64,000 bases of DNA, taken from contig CM077644.1 in the NCBI GenBank assembly GCA_039707465.1, positions 138,926,962-138,990,961 on the forward strand, written 5' to 3'. Of this stretch, positions 1 to 11,530 are shown in pieces. The DNA comes from Rhabdophis nuchalis (lineage: Eukaryota; Chordata; Lepidosauria; Squamata; Natricidae). A model generated the notes under the pieces. The model had not been told where the DNA came from, searched no databases, and was given only the letters and a program-made list of their open reading frames with translations. The translations under genes were made by a program, and so were the position numbers. Position 1 is the first letter of the stretch, and each line of letters opens with the position of its first letter.

Positions 1-240
<240 letters not shown>

Positions 241-459
241 TCTGGCTGGTCTTTGGTCTTCTGAAGATGGTAAAAATGGATTTATGAGCACTCGGTATAT
301 ATAAAGGCAGCCCATGACTCTTTGGGATGCTGGTTTGAATCCAGGAAATGACTCAGAGGATGTGATTCCTTTGAAATGACCCCTGGGAGAAAAATAGATC
401 TTTAACCTGGTTAACCAAAAAGGTAGCTTGAGGTGGAAGGAAATAGGAAAATAGATTTC

Positions 460-543
460 TTCCTTTCCTTTCCTTTCCTTCCTTCCATTGCCTCCCTCCC
501 CCTTCCTCCCTTCTTTCCTTCCCTCCCTCCTACCCTCCATCCC

Positions 544-593
<50 letters not shown>

Positions 594-800
594 TTCCTTC
601 CTTCCTTCTTTCACCCCTCCCTTCCTCCTCCCTCCCCCTTCTTTCCTTCACTCCCTCCCTCCCACCCTCCATTCATCTTTTTCTATTTTTCTTTCTTTCT
701 CTTTCTCTGTTTCTCTCTCTCTCTCTCTCTCTCTCTGTATCTGTCGCTCTCCTCCCTCCACCCACCTCTGTCACTCTGTGTGTGTGTGTGTGTGATTACC
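460..800. repeat. polypyrimidine low-complexity tract
   Basis: CCTT/CCCT-rich sequence with (TTTC)n at 543-590, (TC)n at 714-736 and (TG)n at 777-794. The long frames seen here on both strands are products of the repeats. Confidence 0.9.
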
Positions 801-891
801 TTTCTCCCTCTCTCTCTCTATTTCTGTCTCTCTAAGTCTATCGCTCTGTGTGTCTGTCATTCTCTCCCTCCCTCCCCCCCCCGAAGCAGCA

Positions 892-1108
892 GAGGGGAGG
901 TTATCCCGCAATGAGCGAGCCGAGCGAGTGGACGGGCGGGCGGAGGACCCGAGCTGCTGGTACCTTAAGCGTCGCCGAGGCCGTCTGGGCGCCACACGTG
1001 GCTGGAAGGGAGGTGGGCGTGCGCGCCTGGATGGTGCTTAAGGTAGCCGCAGCTCGGGTCCTCCGCCCGCCCGCCCGCCCGCTCGGGATGAGGCAGCCGT
1101 AACCTCCT
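892..1108. repeat. GC-rich fold-back sequence
   Basis: GGGCGGGCGGAGGACCCGAG CTGC..TACCTTAAGC (about 934-970) recurs inverted at about 1036-1072, with about 65 bp between. Outside the core the arms remain loosely similar (GAGGTTA..CCCG). The segment is CpG-rich in an otherwise AT-rich region. Confidence 0.65.
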
Positions 1109-1179
1109 CACTGACATGCGGGCCCCTCCGGGTAGCCCCGGAAAGTGTGTTGCGGTGGCCGTCGGAAGGAGCTGGTGGA

Positions 1180-1302
1180 GGCGCGCTCGGCCATCCTCTG
1201 CCCAGGGGGCTGCTCCCTCCTCCTCCTCTCCGGCCCTGCGGCACGGTTCTTATGAAGCCGCGGACCAGCACCAGTCCGCGGACCGGGGGTTGGGGACCCC
1301 TG
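1180..1302 (+). mobile_element. GC-rich hAT right end
   Basis: CTCCGGCCCTGCGGCACGGT and CGGGGGTTGGGGACCCCTG match the right part of 10905-11214. The left part is replaced by the fold-back sequence at 892-1108. Confidence 0.55.
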
Positions 1303-1452
1303 CCCTAATGGGAACAATTGATTTCAAGAAGGTTGAGTTTTGATAATGTTAAACAAATGGCTGTGTTGATATTCAAAGGCCATAGCATCTACAATTAATA
1401 CAGTAATCTGAAATTGCATGTTACCATCAAACAGATCAAGACTTATTCCTAC

Positions 1453-1752
1453 CTTTCACAACTATTAGGTTGATGGTTTTACTCAAATTTCCATGTTTAA
1501 ATCCAAGATGGCATTGGTACTGTCCAGCATCTCCAGAATGGACATTGGATATATTTTTGATTGAGAAAGACTGATTGATGTTGTTTATGTTATGCTCCTT
1601 TATGACAATATTATTCTTAAGCCATTTCCAAGACTGGACTTTTGGAATCTCCTCATCTCTGTTTTCTTGCAGGTTAATATTCAAAGGACAGGAAAGGTGG
1701 ATGCTGCTGTTGATAGTGGCAAAATGGAACTCATCCAATGGATTGGAAAAAC
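1453..1752 (-). CDS. CD4: CD4-like exon: Ig domain 3
   Basis: The acceptor ATAAAATCAG ends at 1753 and the donor GTGAAAG|GTAGGAATAAG is at 1453. The 300-nt exon (phase 1-1) encodes a V-like domain with B-strand LSCPL, core WKWLKN, and F-strand GDAGQYQCHLG, ending TINLIVVK (mouse VNLVVMK). Mammalian CD4 D3 lacks both canonical cysteines (EFSFPL and GNLTL); here both are present, so D3 probably keeps the ancestral disulphide. Several N-x-S/T sequons are present (NSS, NQS, NIS, NLS). Confidence 0.8.
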
Positions 1753-3248
1753 CTGATTTTATGTCCAACCAAAATAGAAAGTAACATATGATCAGAATTG
1801 TGTGTATTGCTGCTTTTCTACTGTAGAAAAAGACTATGGCTCTTTCCCCTCCACAGTAGTGAGTTAAAATGCTACCCTTGAGATGGCAGAAAACATTTGC
1901 TTCCCTCCAAGCTAATCCCTACTCTGCGGCTGGTTCAGGTTACTGCTGAAAGGGATATTCTTGTTTTGTGAATGTGACACTCATTGATGGAAAAGTCATC
2001 AAAATAAAGAACGGGGAAATTGTTTTTAAAAAATCAACACATTCCAAGTTCAAGCTCCCTCATTGTTTTTGTGATGGCACAAGGACCACTGAGAAGTGTA
2101 ACAATATTTTTGCTTGGGCATACTGGAAGAAGAGATTCTGAAGTCTTTACTGAAACATTTGGCAAAAAACATATCTGATAAAATCACTATAGAGTCAATG
2201 GGCAGTAGTGAACTGAGAACAATAGCATTCTATCCAATCTGTAAAATAAATGTGAGTTAACATAGGATGTAAATTCCAGAAAAAGAGTCAGTGATGAAGT
2301 AACCTTATCTTGGCACAATGCAGTGATAGTGGAAGCAGTTGGCAGAGCTAATGATGCTTGATTCTGAACTTTTTATGAGGAAAGACTTTGAGAGTACCCA
2401 GGTTTCCAGGCTTTTTGAACCAAATTTAATGACTTCTCTTACCTAATACCTTGACATGGTAGAATAGGTTGATGTTATAATGAGAGATGTGACATTTCCA
2501 TATTCCATTATCCTCAACTGTAAGGTTTAATATCTGTAAGCTACCCGTTTGCAGTTTCCATCGTGGATCATTCTCTGATACTTTGGTTGTGTGGGGTTTA
2601 AACCATTCAATCCTGGTATCTTTGACAGGAGATAGAAGCAGCTTTAAAGTGTCACCTTGCAGGAGGTATCCCGTTTTAGATCCAGTAACTGTGAAGGAAA
2701 GAAAGAAGGCCTGCTGGTCAATTTTCCTTCCCATGCCTCTTCCCAAGGTTTATTTATTTGTTTAATTACTCCTTCAATAGCAGGGAGGAGAAGAGATAGA
2801 CAGAGACAAAGAGGCAGATTTCATGATCTCTGTTCCATCATTCACCTGTCCACACTTCAATATCATAAGTAGCCACCTGCTTTCCCTCCACCTCACAGAC
2901 ATATAGTCCAGGTTCTGCTTTTCGCAATTCTAGAGAAAAAGTCTCCTCATCCTTCAATATGTATGTTTCAGACCTGTCACCTTTGAAGAAAAAAGAACTG
3001 GATGAAATTAAACCTTAAACACAAAGACTCATATCTCTTTTTAATGGTTATTTGTGGAAGGGTTCCACCAGTTTCACCTTTATATAGGTTGCCGTTCATT
3101 TTCTTTACCAGAAGTTTTCCATTATATTTCCACATCATTCTTTTTGGAGCGTTTTCACCAGTTTCACTTTGACAGTGAAGGAAGACAGACTTGCCAGCAG
3201 CCACATTTATCTTCTCAGCCCTTGTGGAAAAAGTTGGCCCCAGAAGAG
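1453..3248 (-). CDS. CD4: CD4-like T-cell co-receptor, partial gene (D1-D3 exons)
   Basis: Four minus-strand exons (3248-3078, 2980-2846, 2688-2443, 1752-1453), all joined through phase-1 introns of 97, 157 and 690 bp, splice into one open frame of 284 codons. The product would be a surface glycoprotein that binds MHC class II on helper T cells. CD4-type signs are the intron inside the first Ig domain, the F-strand motif YVCEVEGKQ (human YICEVEDQK), the D2 opening YLLQGDTLKL (human HLLQGQSLTL), and the D2/D3 joint VKVLGF (mouse LSVLGF). Exon lengths (57, 45, 82, 100 codons) suit CD4. D4, transmembrane and LCK-binding tail exons are not in bases 1-1452, so the gene runs off the left edge. The leader exon must be above 3250 and was not identified. 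LAG3, the paralogue next to CD4 in mammals, is the alternative; D3 has some LAG3 flavour, but D1 and D2 fit CD4 better. No stop or frameshift breaks the frame. Confidence 0.82.
2443..2688 (-). CDS. CD4: CD4-like exon: Ig domain 2
   Basis: The acceptor CTTTCTTTCCTTCACAG ends at 2689 and the donor GTATTAG|GTAAGAG is at 2443. The 246-nt exon (phase 1-1) encodes a short C2-type domain that starts TGSKTGYLLQGDTLKL and ends with VEDNGIWKCHIS and FYHVKVLG. Only one cysteine (in WKCHI) is visible. Where mammalian D2 has its other cysteine (human SVQC), this protein has RIEW, so the D2 disulphide of mammals appears to be missing. Confidence 0.82.
2846..2980 (-). CDS. CD4: CD4-like exon: second half of Ig domain 1
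   Basis: The acceptor TTTTTTCTTCAAAG ends at 2981 and the donor GGACAG|GTGAAT is at 2846. The 135-nt exon (phase 1-1) encodes strands C'' to G of D1. It shows the L-E-L-R-K E strand, the A-E-P-G-L-Y-V-C F strand with the second disulphide cysteine, and the G strand VATYDIEVW leading into D2. The usual D-x-G/A-x-Y-x-C motif has E in place of D. Confidence 0.82.
3078..3248 (-). CDS. CD4: CD4-like exon: end of leader and first half of Ig domain 1
   Basis: The acceptor TTTCTAG ends at 3249 and the donor AAAG|GTGAAA sits at 3078/3077. The 171-nt exon starts and ends in phase 1. It reads from the end of the signal peptide (LLGPTFS...) into strands A to C of a V-type domain: GKSVFLHCQS carries the B-strand cysteine and MMWKYNGK the core tryptophan. 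It ends at NLYKG, the same place where human CD4 D1 (FLTKG) is interrupted. The splice sites were chosen because both neighbouring exons then join in frame. Confidence 0.82.
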
Positions 3249-3639
3249 CTAGAAAGTCAAAATAATGGAAGAATAAATAAAATCAACAACGAGAAACAAA
3301 TGAGATTTCATCAACACTGAATTATGGACAAGTCAGCCTCTGCTTCGCTTGCTTGCTATCGGCTACCATAGAAACGGGGAGGGAGGGGGCTTGAGTTATT
3401 TGGGAGGGGGAATTCCTGCTGCTGGAGGAGTTATGAAGAAGGGAGTTTGGTTCTCACCATCTTCTGCGCATGCTGGTGGCCTGTGTTTGGACTTGGTCAA
3501 GCCCAACCGTCTCGCATACCAATCTGATGAGGCTTTTTGAAGATGCGCCCCACATGACACCTTAGGGAGTTGCAGATTGGACACTGGGTTGGGGAATCGG
3601 GGGGAGGGAGCTGGGTAAACGTTTGATATGTACATGTTC

Positions 3640-4290
3640 GAGCCTTTCTGGTTCAGATCTTGCTTTCCTTTTTGCTGCTTTCATTTCATATCTAGTAAAA
3701 GTACTTTATATCTATTCAAATGGAGTTGAGGTTTTTCTTTCTTGGATACTGAAGGAGGCATGCCTGACAGGATGTTTCTGAGCCCGAAGTGTGTAATCTG
3801 AGTCACTGTACTCAGTCACTATATTGGCCTTATATTTTATGTAACTCATTACATTTTAATGTGACTGTTGATTTTTGGAAAGTCTGTAATTTGCAAAAAA
3901 ATTGTCACTGTACAAGGCATTTGTTTTGAAGTAAGGGCAAGGAGAAATGAAGAATAAATTGATCAGCCGCCGGACAAAGAAGAGAAATGTGCACATTGTT
4001 ATTTTTATAAACTATCATGAAAGGTTATATCTAGATTTTTAAACCAAAGGAGAGTAATTGGATTTAGTAGTGATATAGCAAACCTGCTGATAATGTAAAA
4101 ATTTTGTTCTTCATTGTGAGCATAGATATCAGTGCACCAAAAAATAGTAGCTCTACTTCTCAGTGGACCTTTTCACACTAAGGCCATAGAAAAAGATTAA
4201 AAATTAGAGATGTGCTGCATTTTGGATGTGAAGTTACAGAGGTAGTTCAGAGTGGACATGCCCCCACACACCATATCAATCAGTGGCTGC
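3640..4290. other. unassigned AT-rich DNA, probably CD4 intron or upstream flank
   Basis: No ORF, repeat or splice pattern stands out. The CD4-like leader exon should be somewhere on the minus strand above 3250; no short hydrophobic frame with a phase-1 donor could be found here. 3340-3640 is G-rich with GCGCATGCTGG but unassigned. Confidence 0.4.
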
Positions 4291-4294
4291 TCTG

Positions 4295-4575
4295 AGAACC
4301 TAGCTTAGTGGTTAAGACATTGGGCTTGTCAGCTGGAAAGCCATCAACCCAGGTTTGAGACCTAAGCATCGTGTGATGGGATGAGCTCCTATCCTCCTCC
4401 CGGCTCCTGTCAACCTAGCAGTTAGAAAGCATGCAAATGTGAGTGGATAAATAGGTACCACTTTGTTAGGAAGATAACAACGCTCTGTGATGTCATGCTG
4501 GCCACATGATCGTGGAAACGTCTTTGGACAACGCTAGCTCAATGGGCTTGAAATGAGCACTGCCACACATAGTAG
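4295..4575 (+). mobile_element. Sauria-type SINE, old copy
   Basis: It shares CTTAGTGGTTAAGACATTGG, CAACCTAGCAGTTAGAAAGC, GATAAATAGGTACCACTTTG and CATGCTGGCCACATGATCGT with the family. The 3' tail is lost after GAAATGAGCACTGCC. Confidence 0.75.
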
Positions 4576-5153
4576 GCAGCAATTAGTGGGCTAAAAATAT
4601 CCAAAGAGATTCCCATGCAATCCCAAAAAATTTGGAAGTTCGATTTAAGGCGACACCAACAAGTGAGTTTTAACTGATGGCTAGAGTCCATTGCATTTGG
4701 TCAAAAACTCTGGGTTTTTGCAACTGTTTTATATTTCTGTACTCTACATTGTGCTACTTTTGAATATGAGTTTATTTCTGTTGCAGAATATCAGGGGAAT
4801 ACCAGCTGATATTAGGCTTCTTTTTAGACAGAAATTTCAGGGAGAAAGTTAAACTCGTATTGGCCAAAACCAGTAATGGGTAAATTCACATTCCTCTCTC
4901 TGGTCACTTCTTTCTTTCTTTCTCTTTCTGCCTCTGAAGTAATTGTTTTAGTTATGCTTCTGTTGAGGGTTGTATGTTGGTCTCATAATAATTTAAGAGG
5001 GGAGGTGGATAAAGTTGGAAAAGAAGCAAACCTGAAAGAGATTTGTAAGGATAAAATAGTGTTTATAACTTTACTTTATAAAGGAAAATTCAAGGGAAAA
5101 ACCAATAAATAATTAAATTAAGTAAACATAAAGGACAGTCCTTTACATTAAAG

Positions 5154-5345
5154 CAGGGGTTCCCAACCCCCGGTCCATGGACCAGTGCCGGTCCGTGGTT
5201 TGATAGGAACCGGGCCGCAGTGAGCAGCACAACTCTTAGAAAGGGCGGAGAGGAGGAGGAGGGAACAGCCCCCTGGGCAGAGCGCGCACCGGGGGCGGGA
5301 GAGCACAGGTGCGGCCACTTGCGCCGTTGGGGGCCCGAGAGGGGC
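5154..5345 (-). mobile_element. GC-rich hAT half element
   Basis: CAGGGGTTCCCAACCCCCGG, then CGGTCCGTGGTTTGATAGGA, is the reverse of the right half of 10905-11214. The other end is not visible; sequence after 5350 is unrelated and AT-rich. Confidence 0.6.
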
Positions 5346-6109
5346 GAGTGAACTGACTCACCCTCCCCTGCGCGTGCATGCGATGCCTGTTAGAATGAAG
5401 ACAGGAAAATAAGAGATCAAACAACAATTCCATTGTGCCACAAATATATCTCGTGATAAACTCACCCATATAAAGAACAAAGGCAAGAAGAATGCTGTTT
5501 AAAACCATTTTCACCAATGCACCTTTTCACCTGGACAATTGACAGCTGCAATGAGCTCCTGGCAGAAAAAATAAAAATAATCCGGAAAAGTCAGCATGGT
5601 TTATTCTAAAAATATCTTGTAGCATTCAATATGTAGGGCAAAAGCAACTAGGAGAAGTTTATCTTCAACTGAACAAAAGAAAAATTAATTACAAGCTTAA
5701 AAACTGAAGGAATTTGAGATAAACAGCAAAAATTAAAGAAGATTTGATCTATGAAGTTTAGAAGTGAATTAAGAGGTCAGTTAGAAATCAGAGTTATTTT
5801 GTCTGCCTTGGTTCATAATAAAAATAAACAACTTTATGATTTTAGAAACTGGATATCGGAAGGGACTAAAGATTCTAAGTAAAAAGGAAAAAATATAAGA
5901 CCACTTTTGGTGTTGGTTAACTGAAACTTATAAAATGATACAAAACATTATAACATTGGAAGTATTAAAGGAGATGCTTGAAGAATGGAGCAATGGTGGG
6001 TTTCTATTTTTTTTTAAATCGGTTTGCTCATGGGCGCGCACACTTCTGTTTGCCAAATCTGGGCTGAACTGGGAGCAACCCACCTCTGGAATGGAGTCAG
6101 AAATTAGTA

Positions 6110-7245
6110 GTTACAATAATAATAATAATAATAATTTTTATTTATAACCCGCTCTCTCTCCCCGAAGGGACTCGAGGCGGGGCACAGGGAATTAAAAACA
6201 GAAAAAATACAAAATTTAAAACAATAAACATACATAAATACTAACTAAAAGGCATATTAAACAGAAAACCCTGCGCTAAAATTCCCAAATATTTACTAAA
6301 AATCCCTAAACAATCAGAAGAGACTATCCTAGGCCGGCCAAGCGAAAAAGGTGTGTTTTTAGTTTCAGACGGAAGGAGCGGAGGTCCGTGGTAGTTCTAA
6401 TATCGGGGGGAAGGTCGTTCCAGAGGGCTGCGCCCGCCACAGAGAAGGCCCTTCCCCTGGGCGTCGCCCGCTGACAAAGTCTAGTGGACGGCACCCGGAG
6501 AAGTCCCTCTCTGTGGGAGCGAATCGGCCGTGAGGATGTATGGGGCAGGATCCGATCCCGCAGGTAGCTAGGTCCCGAGCCATGGAGCGCTTTGAAGATG
6601 ACAACTAGCACCTTGAAGCGCACCCGGAGGACGACAGGCAGCCAGTGCAGCTCGCGCAAGAGCGGTGTTACGTGGGTGAATCTAGAAACACCCATAATTG
6701 CCTGCGCGGCTGCATTCTGGACTAACTGAAGTCTCCGGATGCACCTCAAGGGGAGCCCCATGTAGAGAGAGTTACAATAGTCCAGTCGGGATGTCACGAG
6801 AGCATGAGTGACTGTGCGAAGGGCGTCCCGATCCAATAGGGGGCGCAATTGGCGAACCAGGCGAACCTGGTAAAACGCCCTCCTGGCCACGGCTGTCACT
6901 TGATCTTCCATGGACAGCCGGGCATCCAGGAGGACACCCAAATTGCGCACCCCATCCACAGGGGCAAGATGTTCGCCCCCTATGGCCAGCGATGGAGTTA
7001 GCTGGTTGAATCGGGCAGCCGGAAACCACAGCCACTCGGTCTTGGTCGGGTTGAGTCTGAGTCCGTTACTTCCCATCCAGATCCGCACGGCTTCCAGGCA
7101 CTGGCACATCACCGCTACGGCATCGTTGGGGTGGTTTGGGGTAGATATATACAGCTGAGTGTCATCAGCGTAAAGATGGTACTCTACCCCAAAACCACGG
7201 ATGATCTCACCCAGCGGCTTCATATATGTGTTAAACACATATATG
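6110..7245 (-). mobile_element. L2-type LINE 3' part with open RT C-terminus
   Basis: The minus-strand frame 7238-6324 (304 codons) is the C-terminal half of the same L2 family as at 54578-56680. It starts at FNTYMKPLGEIIRGFG, keeps the YADDTQLY catalytic box, and ends LKTHLFRLAGLG. The 3' tail reads AGTCCCTTCGGGGAGAGAGA then CGGGTTATAAATAAA and ends in (ATT)n near 6114. The copy is 5' truncated inside the RT palm, and its 5' junction carries a fold-back (7221-7245). Confidence 0.85.
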
Positions 7246-7762
7246 TGGCTTCATATCAATAGCAGCAGTAATGAGGTGTGATTCTGCCCTAGTTATGTGT
7301 CCTTCTTAGGTGCTACTAAGCTGTCCCCAGTTATTGTTTATATTCCTTGTTTCTTAAGCAAAGTTGCAAAAAGCAGCAAAAGTGCCCAGACTGCATAACT
7401 GCATTATGTGGTCATCTGCTGCCATTCTTAAGGTTCCTGGCATATGGAAGGGGCCATGATTGTAATAACTGCTAACTTTCTTTTTTATTAATTCAATACA
7501 TTCCTCTTTGACATGTCATACTGGCTTGAACTTATTGTCTTCGAATCCCAAAGAACCCACTGACTGCCAGGATGCCAAGTTGGGCCTCCTTCCTGTTTGT
7601 GGAAGACAGAGAGATAATAAGCATACTATAATAGAGCTGCAAAAATACAGGTGACCAGTAGATGGCAGCCCAGAGATACAGAATATGTTTAACTCTTCCT
7701 TATCTGAAAGATTTGCCAGAGAGCTCAGTGTCCTATTTATGACCCAGACAACATGCATTTTC

Positions 7763-8395
<633 letters not shown>

Positions 8396-8539
8396 GGGCA
8401 TATGCAAGCAGGCTAGTTTAATGTATATTTCATTGATTTAAATTATATGTCATACATATTCATGAACCACCTTTAAAACATGTGACTCCCACCAAATTCT
8501 CCAAGCTATGCCAGCAAATCTGGAGAATGACATAACGCA

Positions 8540-9300
8540 CAACCAATGGAGGAGGTCAGTCTACACTCTAATACAAAGAAAAAAGAAAAGAAAAGAGGAG
8601 ACTTAACAGAGTGTGCAAACTATTATACAATAAGCTTAATTTCACATGCTAGCAAAATAATGCTTAGCATCAGATTAGAGCACTGCATGGAAAAAGAGAT
8701 GCCAGATGTTCAAGCTGGCTTTAGAAAAGGCCAAGGAATACATTAATGCTAATGCATGCTGGATAATTGAAAGAGCCAGAGAGTATAAAAAAATAAGTTA
8801 CTATGTGTTTCATTGATTATAGAAAGGCCTCTGATTGTGTCAATCATGCCTAGTTCTAGAATATGCTCAGAAAAATGGGACTCCCAGAACATCTAATTGT
8901 CCTTATGAAAAAACAGACCAACACCAGGTTGGGAAAGGAGTGTCACAGAGCTATTAAAAGCACCCTGCTTTCAATTCAAACTATATGCTGAATATATTTT
9001 ACGGGAAGCTGGATTGGAAGAAGATGAGCATATTTCAAAATCAGAGGAAGAAACATCCACACCTTTGTGCTGTGCTGATGATACTACCAATAGCTGAAAA
9101 TGCAAAGGATTTGCAAACCCTAGAACTAAATGTCAAAGAGCAAAGTGAAATAATGGGACTAAAAGTAAATATAATGAAGGAAAAATATGACTATGGGTAG
9201 AATTATTAATCTTAGAATTGATAATGAAAATATCCAAGTGGTGGAGATCTTCTTCCCTTTAAGGATTAACCATCACTAGTAATGGAGCAAGCAGTCAAGA
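8540..9300 (+). mobile_element. RTE-BovB LINE fragment, decayed
   Basis: The frame at 8600-8750 reads RGDLTECANYYTISLISHAS, then EKEMPDVQAGFRKGQGI. Following frames give WIIERAREYKK and, with frameshifts, remnants up to KEQSEIMGLKVNIMKEKYD (9190). These are the BovB reverse-transcriptase signatures. Both ends are missing. BovB matters here because Sauria SINEs in this window use a BovB-derived 3' tail. Confidence 0.75.
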
Positions 9301-9324
9301 TATACATTGCACATAAACACTAGG

Positions 9325-9470
9325 TTAATAGAGCTCAAGGTTTAAACAGTCTTCCATCCTTCCAAGGTTGGTAAAATGAGGGCCCATATTGTTGGGGGCA
9401 AAATGCTGACTCTGTTACCTGTTTAGAGCGAGAAGCTATATGTCTAAGTGCTATTGCTATTTTATAATAA
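9325..9470 (+). mobile_element. SINE remnant, possibly MIR-like core with L2 tail
   Basis: CTTCCATCCTTCCAAGGTTG GTAAAATGAGGGCCCA, then GTTGGGGGCAAAATGCTGAC and CTAAGTGCTATTGCTATT, resembles the core and L2-related tail of MIR-type CORE-SINEs. The family assignment is tentative. Confidence 0.45.
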
Positions 9471-9479
9471 ATAAAATAT

Positions 9480-10255
9480 ATTTTACAATAAAAGCTCTGG
9501 ATATAATACGGAGAGATGTACTGCTAACAAATGTCCCGAATAGCTAAATATAGGAAGCAACAATGCAGTAGATAAATAGTAATATATAGCTATCTCGAAA
9601 AGTAAAAAAAAGATGAAATGTGCTGAACTGCTCAGTATCAAGATAACAGTGAGATTTTAAAAAATGCAAACTTCATTTGTTATATATATCTTTCAAATTC
9701 TGTAATATCAGAAATAGAGACTTTGCTCCTTAGAGACTTTTTGCGTGAAGCTAAAAAAAATGAACTTATGACTTTTGGATTTGATGATTAGAAAACAGAT
9801 TATTTTTTAAAAAATTACATGTAACAAAAGAGTAGGTGGTAAGTTTCCATTTACATATCCTTTGCTGATGTTGAGCTAGAGAGAAAAGTACAAATATGCA
9901 CTTGAGAAGAAGGGATGAGTGCTGGGAACCGAAACCAGAAGAGAAGAGGACTTCCAGGAATGCAGAAGCAAACTGAAGACAGCTCCACTAAAAGAAAGCA
10001 ATGATTGCAACGAACAAGGAGCCAGCAAATGCGCCAGCTTCTCAGAACTCCTCCCCAGACAAGCAGGTGTCACTCGCACAACCTCTAGACAGCAGCTCCT
10101 CACAAGGAGACCCCCAGGTTTAAAACTCTGGGAACCAAGGGATCACAATCTTGACCAAGCCGCAGTCAGCACCTTCAAAAGGACACTGAATTCATAGACT
10201 ACCTTTCTTAATCACTTCTGGAAATGGTTAACTTTTCTTGTTTTGCATATTAAGA
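9480..10255. other. unassigned DNA
   Basis: AT-rich at first. 9916-10195 is less AT-rich and holds a 92-codon plus-strand frame without recognisable motifs (it could be a repeat). Confidence 0.35.
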
Positions 10256-10265
10256 CCCTTCAGAT

Positions 10266-10347
10266 CAGTTTCTCAACCATGGCTGGCTGGGGAATTCTGG
10301 GAGTTGAAGTCCACTCATTTTAAACTCGCCAAGGTTGAGAAACACTG
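10266..10347 (+). mobile_element. palindromic hAT MITE, internally deleted
   Basis: Ends CAGTTTCTCAACC and GGTTGAGAAACACTG; flanks CTTCAGAT and CTTCAGAA (7 of 8). The left arm is mostly missing. Confidence 0.7.
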
Positions 10348-10904
10348 CTTCAGAAGATATTGAAATTAAGTATAAGAAATCTTCCTGTGGAGAAATGCTG
10401 TTGGTTAGGGGGGACCATGATAAGTTGGAACTTTCACAATTGGATACTAGAGGGAACCAGAAGGAATTAAAGATTACAATTTTTAAAAAAGAACCGTTAA
10501 TATCGCTTAGGGGTCTAAATGAAGAAACTAATGATAATTACATGATTGTTCAGCATTGTGGCTGAAACAGAGAAATGTTATAATTTCTAGTCATATTTGA
10601 GTAAGTTTCAGAGAAACTGGAACACGTTTATAGCAACAATCAGAGACATAGAAGCAGAGGAGAAATTGAGAAAATTGGATATAGCCAGCCTTGGAAAAAT
10701 AAGAAAGGTGGGAAGGGGTAATAAGAGCACTGTTCAAATACTTAAAGATAATTTCCATTGAAGAAGCTGTTTCCTGTTCTACGTCATCCCAGAATATTGG
10801 ACATAGAATAATAGTCTTAAATTATAGCAACAATGGGAACAACGTTTATATTGAATTCCTCCGCTAAACAAGGAAGGCAAACAAGACCTAAAGTCCCAAG
10901 AATG

Positions 10905-11253
10905 TCCCCAACCTTTTTGGCACCAGGGACCAGTTCCATTTTAAAGAAAATTCTGCGGACCAGTGGGATGGCTCGGCCGGCATAGAGGGGGAGCAGGGGG
11001 GAGGGGGAACAGGCGGCACCTGAGTGTGCGGGGGAGGTGAGTTGGCTCACTCACCCCTCTCGGCCCCCAACGGCTTGCGCTCTCCCGCCCCCGGTGTGCG
11101 CTCTGCCCGGGGAGCTGCCCCCTCCTCCCTCCTCCTCCTCTCCGGCCCTGCGGCCCGGTTCCTATCAAGCCACGGACCGGCACCGGTCCGCAGCCCGGGG
11201 GTTGGGGACCCCTGGTCTACAGGACTTAAAGTCGCCAAGGTTGAGAAACCCTG
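10905..11253 (+). mobile_element. two adjoining hAT remnants
   Basis: 10905-11214 starts GTCCCCAACCTTTTTGGCAC CAGGGACCAG and ends CCGGGGGTTGGGGACCCCTG, a GC-rich hAT family with C/G-rich inner arms. Directly after it, 11223-11253 is the right arm of a palindromic element (GACTTAAAGTCGCCAAGGTT GAGAAACCCTG). Target duplications are not clear. Confidence 0.6.
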
Positions 11254-11530
11254 CTCTAAGAACTCATTTTGAATAGTTCTCAAGAAAAATCAGCAACTTG
11301 GCTTATGCTTTAATTGCAGTTATAGACTAATCACAAAGATCAGCTTTGTTAGAGTCTACATTTTTAGGCCCTAAGACCAAAAGTTTGGAATCTGAGTTCT
11401 TTCTTTACCCTTTTGCTATGATGGACCACTAGCAACTCATTGACAACAACTGTACTGTCTAACAAAAAGATATTTTTTGACCCTTGGATATTTGTTTTCC
11501 TACTGTGCCAGTCCATCTCTTATACTACTC

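Noticed and set aside
1453..3248. LAG3 as the identity of the Ig-domain gene
   Set aside because: The D3 F strand looks somewhat LAG3-like, but CEVE in D1, LLQG in D2, the domain lengths and VLGF at the D2/D3 joint fit CD4 better, and no LAG3-type extra loop is seen in D1.
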